Below the pieces are notes generated by a model. It was given only the letters and a program-made list of their open reading frames with translations. It searched no databases and was not told the origin of the DNA. Position numbers and translations under genes: made by a program. From NCBI GenBank assembly GCA_000383355.1, contig KB911135.1, forward strand, positions 962 to 64,961: 64,000 nucleotides of DNA, in the 5' to 3' direction. This document shows, piece by piece, positions 25,101 through 32,892 of the stretch (position 1 is its first letter; each line of letters begins with the position of its first letter). The DNA comes from Flavobacterium sp. SCGC AAA160-P02 (GTDB lineage: Bacteria; Bacteroidota; Bacteroidia; Flavobacteriales; Flavobacteriaceae).

Positions 25101-25652
25101 ATGGATATTTCATACATAAAAGCATTGCATATTATTTTTGTAGTTACTTGGTTTGCTGGATTATTTTATATTGTCAGATTGTTTATTTACTTCGCTGAAG
25201 CAGATGAAAAAGAAGAACCAGCTAAGGGTATTTTACAAACTCAATACAAGATCATGAGTAAACGCCTTTGGTATATTATTACTTGGCCATCTGCAGTTTT
25301 AGCAAGTTTATTTGCGTTTTGGATGCTCTATTTAGAACCCTCTTATCTACTAATGCCCTGGATGCATGTAAAACTATCATTTGTTTTAGCATTGTATTTT
25401 TACCATGCAGGATGTCAGAAAATATACAATCAACAGCAAAGAAACATCGTAAAGTTTACATCATTTAGATTAAGAATATGGAATGAAGTAGCTACTATTT
25501 TATTATTTGCAATTGTATTCTTAGTAGTCTTAAAAAGTGCAATTTCTTGGATATGGGGAGTTACAGGTATTCTTTTGTTTGGAATTTTATTAATGCTCTC
25601 TATTAAACTTTACAAGAAAATAAGGAATAACAAAGATTGGGATAATGAATAA
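25101..25652 (+). CDS. hemJ: Protoporphyrinogen oxidase HemJ
   Basis: 183 residues with five membrane helices. It oxidises protoporphyrinogen IX to protoporphyrin IX in the inner membrane. The HemJ hallmarks are the N-terminal KALHIIFVVTWFAGLFYIVR (His10, Arg26) and the later PWMHVKLSFV with Lys91; both His and Lys are conserved family residues. It lies directly after hemH, which uses its product, so channelling between the two is plausible. No hemG or hemY is in the window. The length is near that of the usual HemJ. Confidence 0.9.
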   Translation: MDISYIKALHIIFVVTWFAGLFYIVRLFIYFAEADEKEEPAKGILQTQYKIMSKRLWYIITWPSAVLASLFAFWMLYLEPSYLLMPWMHVKLSFVLALYFYHAGCQKIYNQQQRNIVKFTSFRLRIWNEVATILLFAIVFLVVLKSAISWIWGVTGILLFGILLMLSIKLYKKIRNNKDWDNE

Positions 25653-25668
25653 TTATTTCATCTAAATT

Positions 25669-26286
25669 TTAATTCTTTATAGATTGTTCAAACGGAATAC
25701 GATTTACTATACTTCTTCCTAGAGTAACCTCATCTGCATATTCTAGTTCGTCTCCTACAGAAATCCCTCGTGCAATGCTAGAAGTAGTTACCTCATACTG
25801 TTCTATTTGTTTGAATATATAAAAATTAGTTGTATCTCCTTCCATGGTAGAACTCAGAGCAAAAATCAATTCTTTAATTTCATTGTTTTTCACTTTTTCT
25901 ATCAAACTTTCTATCTCTAAATTCTGAGGTCCAATACCTTCAATTGGTGAAATCTTACCTCCTAAAACATGATACAGCCCTCTATATTGAGATGTATTTT
26001 CAATGGCCATAACATCACGAATATCTTCAACAACACAAACAATGGTTGAGTCTCTTTTGGGATTATTGCAAATTTCACACAAAGCCGTATCGGAAATATT
26101 ATGACACTTCTCACAAGATTTTACATCTGTTCTTAATACCTGAAGAGACTCTGTTAAATAATTAGTATTTTCAATGGGTTGTTTTAGCAGATGTAATACC
26201 AACCGAAGCGCAGTTCTTTTACCAATTCCTGGCAAACGAGCTACTTCGTTAACTGCATTTTCAAGAAGTTTTGATGAAAAATCCAT
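25669..26286 (-). CDS. recR: Recombination protein RecR
   Basis: 205 residues from the ATG ending at 26286 ([12 protein letters not shown]), the family start; an earlier in-frame ATG at 26322 would add 12 residues. RecR works with RecF/RecO to load RecA on gapped DNA. It has a helix-hairpin-helix ([12 protein letters not shown], about 18-29), a C4 zinc finger (Cys58, Cys61, Cys70, Cys73) and a Toprim domain ([14 protein letters not shown] onward). It ends 16 bp after hemJ, convergent. Confidence 0.95.
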   Translation of the reverse strand: MDFSSKLLENAVNEVARLPGIGKRTALRLVLHLLKQPIENTNYLTESLQVLRTDVKSCEKCHNISDTALCEICNNPKRDSTIVCVVEDIRDVMAIENTSQYRGLYHVLGGKISPIEGIGPQNLEIESLIEKVKNNEIKELIFALSSTMEGDTTNFYIFKQIEQYEVTTSSIARGISVGDELEYADEVTLGRSIVNRIPFEQSIKN

Positions 26287-26441
26287 GGTTGTAAAATTAC
26301 GAATTATCAATGACGAATTCATAAAAAAGAGAAAAGATAATAGTCAATTAATCTTTTCAGTCTTTCAATTATTTTCTATTATCTAAATTCTAAAAAACAT
26401 ATATTCGTATTCACTAATTCATTACTAGTAATTTTTCAAAA

Positions 26442-27878
26442 ATGAAGCCACTATATATATTGTTTTTAATTGTTGGATATTTTAGTGTGCTACTATTTAT
26501 TTCATTTATTACAGGAAAAAAAGCAGACAATAACACCTTCTTTAAAGCAAATAATTCGTCTCCTTGGTATTTAGTTGCTTTCGGAATGATTGGCGCTTCA
26601 CTTTCTGGTGTAACCTTTATCTCGGTGCCTGGTTGGGTAGAAGATCAAAGCATGAGCTATATGCAAATGGTATTAGGCTATGTAGTTGGATATGCTGTTA
26701 TTGGACTCATTTTATTGCCCTTATATTATCGACTAAATCTAACATCTATTTATACCTATTTAGAAGATAGGTTTGGAAGGTATTCATACAAAACAGGAGC
26801 TTCATTCTTTTTATTATCTAGAACTATTGGTGCTGCATTTCGCTTATTCTTAGTTGCTAATGTATTACAATTACTACTATTTGATGAATTTGGAATTCCT
26901 TTTTGGCTTACAGTAACCATCACTATTTTGTTAATTTGGGGCTACACTTTTAAAGGGGGGATTAAAACTATAGTATGGACAGATACGCTGCAAACATTTT
27001 TTATGCTTGTAGCTGTTGGTGTTTGTATCTACACAATTTCCGATGAAATGAATATTTCAAATATCTTTAGTTATGTTGCTGATAGTGATTTGTCTAAAAC
27101 CTTCTTTTTTGAAGATTATAAAGCAGGAAATTATTTTTGGAAACGCTTCTTCTCTGGAGCTTTTATAGCTATTGTAATGACGGGTTTAGACCAAGATATG
27201 ATGCAAAAAAATCTAAGCTGCAAAAACTTAAAAGATGCACAAAAAAATATGTTTTGGTTTACCATTGTTTTAGTGATTGTTAATTTTTTCTTTCTAGCAT
27301 TGGGTGTATTATTAACAGATTATGCACAGCAAAATGGAATAGATGCACATAAAGATCAACTATTTCCTATTATAGCCACCAAAGGAACTTTAGGCTTGGC
27401 AACGGCTATGTTCTTTTTACTGGGTTTAATAGCTGCTGCCTACTCTAGTGCAGATTCTGCCTTAACCTCTTTAACCACCTCTTTTAGTATTGATATTTTA
27501 GAAATAGACAAGAAAAAGAATACTCTAAGCCAAGAAAATATCAGAAAAAAGATACATGTTTTATTTTCATGTATCCTAATAGCTGTTATTCTAATTTTTA
27601 AATACTTTATTGCAGATGAGAGCGTCATTGCAAAAATATTTACGTTTGCTGGATACACCTATGGCCCACTATTAGGGTTGTATACTTTTGGATTGTTTAC
27701 CAAACTAACTATAAAAGACAAAGCGGTTCCGTTTATTTGCATCATTGCTCCTGTGCTAACTTTTATTACAAACTACTTGACTATAGAATTTTTTGAATTT
27801 GATTTTGAGTTTTTTGTTTTGGTTTTAAATGGGTTTTACACATTTTTAGGCTTATTTTTATTTAAAAAAAAATGCTAA
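26442..27878 (+). CDS. Sodium:solute symporter family protein
   Basis: 478 residues with about 13 hydrophobic helices, the full SSS topology. Family features are GMIGASLSGVTFISVPGWV in helix 2 and GLIAAAYSSADSALTSLTTSFSIDI in the late core helices, which form part of the Na+ site. The protein imports an organic solute with Na+ into the cytoplasm; the substrate is not visible. It is divergent from recR. A second SSS protein begins at the left window edge. The spacing to pdxH (76 bp) leaves co-transcription open. Confidence 0.9.
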   Translation: MKPLYILFLIVGYFSVLLFISFITGKKADNNTFFKANNSSPWYLVAFGMIGASLSGVTFISVPGWVEDQSMSYMQMVLGYVVGYAVIGLILLPLYYRLNLTSIYTYLEDRFGRYSYKTGASFFLLSRTIGAAFRLFLVANVLQLLLFDEFGIPFWLTVTITILLIWGYTFKGGIKTIVWTDTLQTFFMLVAVGVCIYTISDEMNISNIFSYVADSDLSKTFFFEDYKAGNYFWKRFFSGAFIAIVMTGLDQDMMQKNLSCKNLKDAQKNMFWFTIVLVIVNFFFLALGVLLTDYAQQNGIDAHKDQLFPIIATKGTLGLATAMFFLLGLIAAAYSSADSALTSLTTSFSIDILEIDKKKNTLSQENIRKKIHVLFSCILIAVILIFKYFIADESVIAKIFTFAGYTYGPLLGLYTFGLFTKLTIKDKAVPFICIIAPVLTFITNYLTIEFFEFDFEFFVLVLNGFYTFLGLFLFKKKC

Positions 27879-27954
27879 TTTTATAAAAAACTATTATGAA
27901 TAGTTCTAGAATAAGAAACTCTGTAGGAATACGGTATAAATTTAATTAAATAAA

Positions 27955-28602
27955 ATGCCTAAAGATCTAAGCAACTATCGTAAATCTTACGAAAAGCAGG
28001 AATTACTAGAAAGTAACTGCCCTAAAAACCCACTAGATTTATTTCAAAAGTGGTTTTTACATGCAGATAGTTCTGATAGTGTTGAAGAAACAAATGCAGT
28101 TACCTTAAGCACTATTGGAAAAGATGGTTTTCCTAAAAGCAGGGTAGTGTTATTAAAAAAATATACTCAAGATGGATTTGTTTTTTACACAAATTACAAT
28201 TCCGAAAAAGGACAAGCAATCACAGAAAATAATCATATTTGTTTATCATTTTTTTGGCCTGCTTTAGAACAACAAATTATTATCAAAGGAAAAGCAGAAA
28301 AACAAGCTGAGAACTTATCTGATGATTATTTTAAATCTAGACCCGACGGAAGTAAATTAGGTGCTTGGGCCTCTAACCAAAGTAGTGTGGTAAATTCTAG
28401 AGAAGAATTAGATAAACAGCTTAAAAATTATCAACAAGAGTTTAAAAGCAAAGAGATTGAGCGCCCACCTCATTGGGGTGGTTTCCTAGTAAAGCCTGTT
28501 TCTATAGAATTTTGGCAAGGAAGACCCAATAGAATGCATGACAGAATTCTTTATACCTTGTTAGAAGATTTCTCTTGGAAAACTGAAAGATTGGAACCTT
28601 AA
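27955..28602 (+). CDS. pdxH: Pyridoxamine 5'-phosphate oxidase
   Basis: 215 residues, normal length. It oxidises pyridoxine or pyridoxamine 5'-phosphate to pyridoxal phosphate with FMN and O2. The FMN-binding core is TLSTIGKDGFPKSRVVLLKKY, followed by FYTNYNSEKGQAITEN and FFWPALEQQIIIKGKAE. The C terminus WQGRPNRMHDRILY is the diagnostic PdxH signature. It supplies PLP used, among others, by HemL in this window. SixA-like and ppx genes follow closely on the same strand. Confidence 0.95.
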   Translation: MPKDLSNYRKSYEKQELLESNCPKNPLDLFQKWFLHADSSDSVEETNAVTLSTIGKDGFPKSRVVLLKKYTQDGFVFYTNYNSEKGQAITENNHICLSFFWPALEQQIIIKGKAEKQAENLSDDYFKSRPDGSKLGAWASNQSSVVNSREELDKQLKNYQQEFKSKEIERPPHWGGFLVKPVSIEFWQGRPNRMHDRILYTLLEDFSWKTERLEP

Positions 28603-28635
28603 TTTTTATATTTACTAAATCTAAATTATCACCGT

Positions 28636-29124
28636 GTGAAAACACTATACATTGTTAGACATGCAAAATCATCTTGGGAGTATCAAGGTTTAGAAGACAT
28701 AGACAGACCTTTAAAAAAAAGGGGGATTAAAGACGCCTATTTAATGTCTAAGTTTCTATCCAAAAGAATTAACAAACCTGATGTTTTTATCTCTAGTGTA
28801 GCTAATAGAGCATTACATACTAGTGTTATTTTTTGTCAGAACTTCAACTATCCTTTGTCTAATTTAAAAATAAAAAAAGAGCTCTATAGTTTTAGTGATG
28901 GATATTTAGTGAAGACGGTAAAGGCTCTTGATAACAGCTTTAATTCTGCTATTATTTTTAGTCATGATCATGGTATTAATACTTTTGTTAATAAATTTGG
29001 AAGCAAGCCAATAGCTCATGTAAGTACTTGTGGTGTAATTGGTATTCAATTTGATGAAAAACACTGGAAAGACATAAAAAAAGGAACTACCATTTTAGTT
29101 GAATTTCCTAAAAATCATAAATAA
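28636..29124 (+). CDS. SixA-like histidine phosphatase
   Basis: 162 residues with a GTG start. The histidine phosphatase motif RHAKSSW is at residues 8-14, so the phosphorylated His is His9. Arg and His partners follow in ISSVANRALHTS and in IIFSHDHGINTF. SixA removes phosphate from a phosphohistidine, for example of sensor kinases or the nitrogen PTS, but the target here is unknown. It is 6 bp before ppx, a pairing common in Bacteroidota, where polyphosphate kinase is often nearby; no ppk is in this window. Confidence 0.85.
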   Translation: MKTLYIVRHAKSSWEYQGLEDIDRPLKKRGIKDAYLMSKFLSKRINKPDVFISSVANRALHTSVIFCQNFNYPLSNLKIKKELYSFSDGYLVKTVKALDNSFNSAIIFSHDHGINTFVNKFGSKPIAHVSTCGVIGIQFDEKHWKDIKKGTTILVEFPKNHK

Positions 29125-29130
29125 AATCGC

Positions 29131-30027
29131 TTGATTTCAATAAAAAAATTTGCTGCTATAGATATTGGTTCTAACGCAATACGGTTACTAGTTTCCAATG
29201 TTATTATAACAAAAGATACTGCTCCACAGTTTAAAAAATCTGCCTTAGTTCGAGTCCCAATTCGTTTAGGAGCTGACTCTTTTGTTGAGGGAACCATCAG
29301 CGAAAAAAATATAGATAGAATGATGAATGCCATCAAAGCCTTCAAGCTTTTGATGAATGTTCATGGTGTAGAAAATTATAAGGCATGTGCAACATCTGCC
29401 ATGCGGGAGGCATCAAATGGACAAAAAATTGCAGAAAAAATTCATCAAAAAACAGGCATAAAAATTGACATCATTAGTGGCAAAGAAGAAGCTACAATCA
29501 TTTCATCTACAGACCTACATGAATTAATCTCAGGCGATAAATCTTATTTATACGTAGATGTAGGTGGGGGTAGCACAGAATTCACAATTTTCTCCAAGGG
29601 GAAAATAATCATTTCAAAATCTTTCAAAATAGGTACTGTTAGAATCCTAAACAATACGAAGGAACAAAATAAAGACGCATTTAAAAAAGTTGAAAACTGG
29701 ATTAAAGATAATACAGAAGGGTATCGGAAAATTTCTTTAATTGGTTCTGGAGGAAATATTAACAAACTCTTTAAAATGTCTGGTAGAATTGAAGGAGCGC
29801 CTATTTCTTATATCTATTTAAATGCACAGTATCAGTTTTTAAAGAACATGAGTTACAGTGATCGAATTACAGAATTAAGCCTCAATCCAGACAGAGCTGA
29901 CGTTATTATCCCTGCGACAAAAATTTATTTATCTGCCATGAAATGGAGTGGTGCTAGAAAAATATATGTCCCTAAGATTGGTCTGGCGGATGGTATTATT
30001 AAGAATTTATTCTACAAAAAGATTTAA
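29131..30027 (+). CDS. ppx: Exopolyphosphatase / Ppx-GppA family
   Basis: 298 residues starting at TTG (29131), 6 bp after the SixA-like gene. The ASKHA-fold phosphate-binding motifs are AAIDIGSNAIRLLV (about 8-21), TSAMREASNG, and YVDVGGGSTEF (about 139-149). The protein hydrolyses terminal phosphates of polyphosphate or the pentaphosphate of pppGpp. It ends with a 29-bp overlap into the 3' end of the convergent lpxK gene. The length is that of the short one-domain form, without the HD domain of E. coli Ppx. Confidence 0.88.
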   Translation: MISIKKFAAIDIGSNAIRLLVSNVIITKDTAPQFKKSALVRVPIRLGADSFVEGTISEKNIDRMMNAIKAFKLLMNVHGVENYKACATSAMREASNGQKIAEKIHQKTGIKIDIISGKEEATIISSTDLHELISGDKSYLYVDVGGGSTEFTIFSKGKIIISKSFKIGTVRILNNTKEQNKDAFKKVENWIKDNTEGYRKISLIGSGGNINKLFKMSGRIEGAPISYIYLNAQYQFLKNMSYSDRITELSLNPDRADVIIPATKIYLSAMKWSGARKIYVPKIGLADGIIKNLFYKKI

Positions 30028-31027
30028 TTTCATTCATAAACCTTTCTTTACCTTCCAAAAATTCAGTGGCAATTTCAAGATAACTCAATTCAGAAATTTG
30101 ATCAGCCAAACGCATGTAGTCTTTTTCTGTTGTTAATAATATTTTTTTATCAGAAGTAATTCCGTCATATTTTACTTTAATCTTATCTATTTCTTGAGAA
30201 GTAAAATGGTGATGATCTGCAAATGCTATATGATGAATTATACAATGCCTATCCTTTAAGAAATCAATTAATGGGGTTGGGTTCGCAATTCCTGTAACCA
30301 GAACAATTTCATATTCATGCAAAAAATTAATTGATATTTCTTGACTGCCTAAGGTTTTAGGGTGGTAATTAATTGTAGAAAAAAACACCTGCTGATTAGG
30401 ACTAACAGTCAGTTTTTTACGGAGTTCATTTTGCTTCTCTATAGAAAGGTTCTGTGGACATTTTGTAACAACAATACTATTGGCTCTTTTTGCTCCGCTT
30501 CTACTTTCTCGTAAGTTTCCAGCAGGTAATAAAAAATCATCTAAAAACAAGTCGTTATAGTTTGTGAGTAAGAGGTAAAACCCAGCAGTTACCTTTCTAT
30601 GTTGAAAAGCATCATCTAACAAAATTATATCTGGAGCACAAATTTTATGAAGTTCTTGAATACCATGTACTCGGTTTTCATCTACAGCAACAGAAATAGT
30701 TGAGAATTTATTAAAAAACTGAAGCGGCTCGTCTCCAACATCTGCGGCAGTGTGAGAATTATCAACTAGTATAAAACCTGATGTTGTTCTTTTATATCCT
30801 CTACTTAAAACTGCTATTGTACACTCATTCTGTAAAATTCTTATTAAGTATTCTATTTGAGGTGTTTTTCCTGTTCCGCCAACACTTAAATTTCCAACTG
30901 CAATGACCGGAATCACAAAAGAAGTAGATTTAAAAATACCTACATCATAGAAATAATTGCGAATTCTGGTAATAAAATCATACAGAATAGCAAATGGAAA
31001 CAATAAGAATCGAAAAAAAATCACCAA
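29999..31027 (-). CDS. lpxK: Tetraacyldisaccharide 4'-kinase
   Basis: 342 residues. LpxK adds the 4'-phosphate of lipid A at the inner membrane. The N-terminal hydrophobic helix (about 3-16) is a membrane anchor, and the P-loop GNLSVGGTGKTPQ (about 46-58) is typical of LpxK, as are LSRGYKR and ILLDDAFQHR. The gene overlaps the end of ppx by 29 bp on the opposite strand. It is divergent from the NIF3 gene. Confidence 0.95.
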   Translation of the reverse strand: MVIFFRFLLFPFAILYDFITRIRNYFYDVGIFKSTSFVIPVIAVGNLSVGGTGKTPQIEYLIRILQNECTIAVLSRGYKRTTSGFILVDNSHTAADVGDEPLQFFNKFSTISVAVDENRVHGIQELHKICAPDIILLDDAFQHRKVTAGFYLLLTNYNDLFLDDFLLPAGNLRESRSGAKRANSIVVTKCPQNLSIEKQNELRKKLTVSPNQQVFFSTINYHPKTLGSQEISINFLHEYEIVLVTGIANPTPLIDFLKDRHCIIHHIAFADHHHFTSQEIDKIKVKYDGITSDKKILLTTEKDYMRLADQISELSYLEIATEFLEGKERFMNEIKSFCRINS

Positions 31028-31209
31028 TTATATTTTAAAACCTTTAGATACTAACATCAAAATACTAAAAACAAACACTTCATCTAAATAAAACGCCTAA
31101 TTTACTGGATGTTAATACGAAAGTACGATAAAAATTCACTTCTAATTTTAACTATTTTAATCAAAAATGAAGATGATCGTATTTTTAAAACTCTTTTGAA
31201 TTAAAATAG

Positions 31210-31217
31210 TAACTTTG
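31210..31217 (+). promoter_or_regulatory. -7 promoter box of the NIF3 gene (TAACTTTG)
   Basis: TAACTTTG fits TAnnTTTG. The nearest TTTG upstream (31195-31198) is too close to be its -33 box. The 31028-31264 spacer shows nothing else I can name. Confidence 0.35.
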
Positions 31218-31264
31218 AAAAATGCATTTTTTTATAAAAAATGAAATTAAAAAACAGCACTTTT

Positions 31265-32044
31265 ATGACCATTAGAAATATTGCAAACCATCTTGAAGAA
31301 ATAGCTCCACTAAAACAGGCAGAAGACTTTGACAATGTAGGATTATTGATAGGGGATTATAACACCAAAGTAACTGGTATTTTAGTAACTTTAGACACAT
31401 TAGAAGAAACTATAGATGAAGCTATTACTAAAAATTGTAATTTAATTGTAAGCTTTCACCCAATTATTTTTAGTGGTTTAAAAAAAATCAACGGAAATTC
31501 ATATGTAGAGAGGGTTGTTTTAAAAGCCATTAAAAATAATATTGCCATTTATGCCACACATACTGCTTTAGATAATAGTAAAGTTGGCGTAAGTGCCAAA
31601 ATGTGTGAAGTTTTAGGATTGATAAATTACAAAATATTAATTCCTAAAGAAGAAACTGGTATTGGTATGGGAATGATTGGTAATTTACCCGAACCAATGC
31701 AAGAAGATGATTTCTTGCAGTACAGCAAAATGATTTTTAATTCAGGAGGAGTTCGTTTCTCTAAAAAAATAGGGAGAACTATTCAAAAAATAGCTGTTTT
31801 AGGTGGCTCTGGAAGTTTTGCTATCTCTAATGCTATTCAAGAAAAAGCAGATGTTTATATCAGTGCAGATTTTAAGTACCATGATTTTTTTAAAGCAGAG
31901 GGTAAAATCTTATTGATTGATGTAGGGCATTATGAAAGTGAACAGTTTACAAAAAACCTTTTGGTTGAGTATCTTACAAAAAAATTCACTAGTTTTGCAG
32001 TCATTTTATCAGAAAAAAGTACAAATCCAATTTATTATTTATAA
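31265..32044 (+). CDS. NIF3-like dinuclear metal centre protein
   Basis: Homologues start with the sequence found at the ATG at 31265 (MTIRNIANHLEEIAPL), giving 259 residues; an ATG at 31241 in frame is the alternative (267 residues). The metal-binding residues lie in SFHPIIFSG and YATHTALDNSKVGV near the N terminus and DVGHYESEQF near the C terminus. Such proteins form hexameric toroids with two metal ions each and were linked to GTP cyclohydrolase I type 2 or to metal trafficking, but the reaction is unclear. It lies 2 bp before the cysteine-less zinc-ribbon-family gene, a conserved neighbourhood. It is the short version, without the PII-like insert. Confidence 0.9.
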   Translation: MTIRNIANHLEEIAPLKQAEDFDNVGLLIGDYNTKVTGILVTLDTLEETIDEAITKNCNLIVSFHPIIFSGLKKINGNSYVERVVLKAIKNNIAIYATHTALDNSKVGVSAKMCEVLGLINYKILIPKEETGIGMGMIGNLPEPMQEDDFLQYSKMIFNSGGVRFSKKIGRTIQKIAVLGGSGSFAISNAIQEKADVYISADFKYHDFFKAEGKILLIDVGHYESEQFTKNLLVEYLTKKFTSFAVILSEKSTNPIYYL

Positions 32045-32046
32045 AC

Positions 32047-32820
32047 ATGGCAAAGAAGAAAGAAGTTACTGTTGAAGAAAAGTTAAGAGCGCTCTATGAC
32101 TTACAATTAATTGATTCTAGAATAGATGAAATAAGAAATGTAAGAGGTGAATTACCTTTAGAGGTTGAAGATTTACAAGATGAAGTAACAGGACTTAATA
32201 CTAGACTTTCTAATTTATCTGAAGATGTTTCAAATTTAGAAACTGATATCAATAACAAAAAGTTAGCAATTGAAGAGTCTAATACTTTAATGAAAAAATA
32301 TGAAGAGCAGCAAAAAAATGTTAGAAATAACAGAGAATTTGACTCTTTATCTAAAGAGACTGAATATCAAGAATTAGAAATTCAGTTATCTGAAAAACGT
32401 ATAAAAGAATTTCAGGTAAAGATTGAACAAAAAAATGAGGTGATCGCTACAACTAAAGAGAAGCTAGATAAACAACAAGTTCATTTAGATCATAAAAAAG
32501 CTGAACTAGATACCATCTTAAAAGAAACTGAAAAAGAGGAAAAAATATTATTAGACAAGTCTAAAGAGTTTTCAGCTTCTATTGATGATCATTTATTAAG
32601 TGCTTACACTAGAATTAGAAATAAAGTAAAAAATGGTTTGGCTGTTGTATCTATAGAACGTGGAGCATCTGGAGGGTCTTTCTTCACAATTCCACCACAA
32701 ATTCAATTAGAGATCGCCAACAGAAAAAAAATTACAATTGATGAGCACAGTGGACGTATCTTAATTGATGCAGATTTAGCCGCTGAAGAAAAAGAAAAAA
32801 TTAACAGTCTTTTTGTATAA
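32047..32820 (+). CDS. Coiled-coil protein of the C4 zinc-ribbon (CT398-like) family, cysteines lost
   Basis: 257 residues. Residues 10-180 form a long heptad-rich coiled coil (two antiparallel helices expected). The C-terminal 60 residues correspond to the zinc ribbon of this family, but where the two CxxC pairs should stand I read GASGGSFFTIPPQ and IDEHSGRILID; all four cysteines are Ser or Asp and the whole protein contains no Cys. It likely keeps the fold without metal. It is coupled to the NIF3 gene (2-bp gap) and ends at a strong terminator. Family function is unknown; links to flagellar or secretion chaperones exist in other phyla. Confidence 0.8.
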   Translation: MAKKKEVTVEEKLRALYDLQLIDSRIDEIRNVRGELPLEVEDLQDEVTGLNTRLSNLSEDVSNLETDINNKKLAIEESNTLMKKYEEQQKNVRNNREFDSLSKETEYQELEIQLSEKRIKEFQVKIEQKNEVIATTKEKLDKQQVHLDHKKAELDTILKETEKEEKILLDKSKEFSASIDDHLLSAYTRIRNKVKNGLAVVSIERGASGGSFFTIPPQIQLEIANRKKITIDEHSGRILIDADLAAEEKEKINSLFV

Positions 32821-32840
32821 ACAATCTATTGTTTAAAATA

Positions 32841-32872
32841 AAAAACTCGGACTTTTAAAAGTCCGAGTTTTT
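32841..32872. terminator. Perfect palindromic terminator
   Basis: A 16-bp arm repeated inverted with no mismatch: core ACTCGGACTT / AAGTCCGAGT, A run before and T run after. It serves both converging genes (zinc-ribbon-like and DUF349). Confidence 0.92.
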
Positions 32873-32892
32873 TATTTAGTAGCTAAAACCTA

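Noticed and set aside
27889..27905. Hairpin AACTATT / AATAGTT before pdxH
   Set aside because: Short AT-only stem without a T run; not a convincing terminator.
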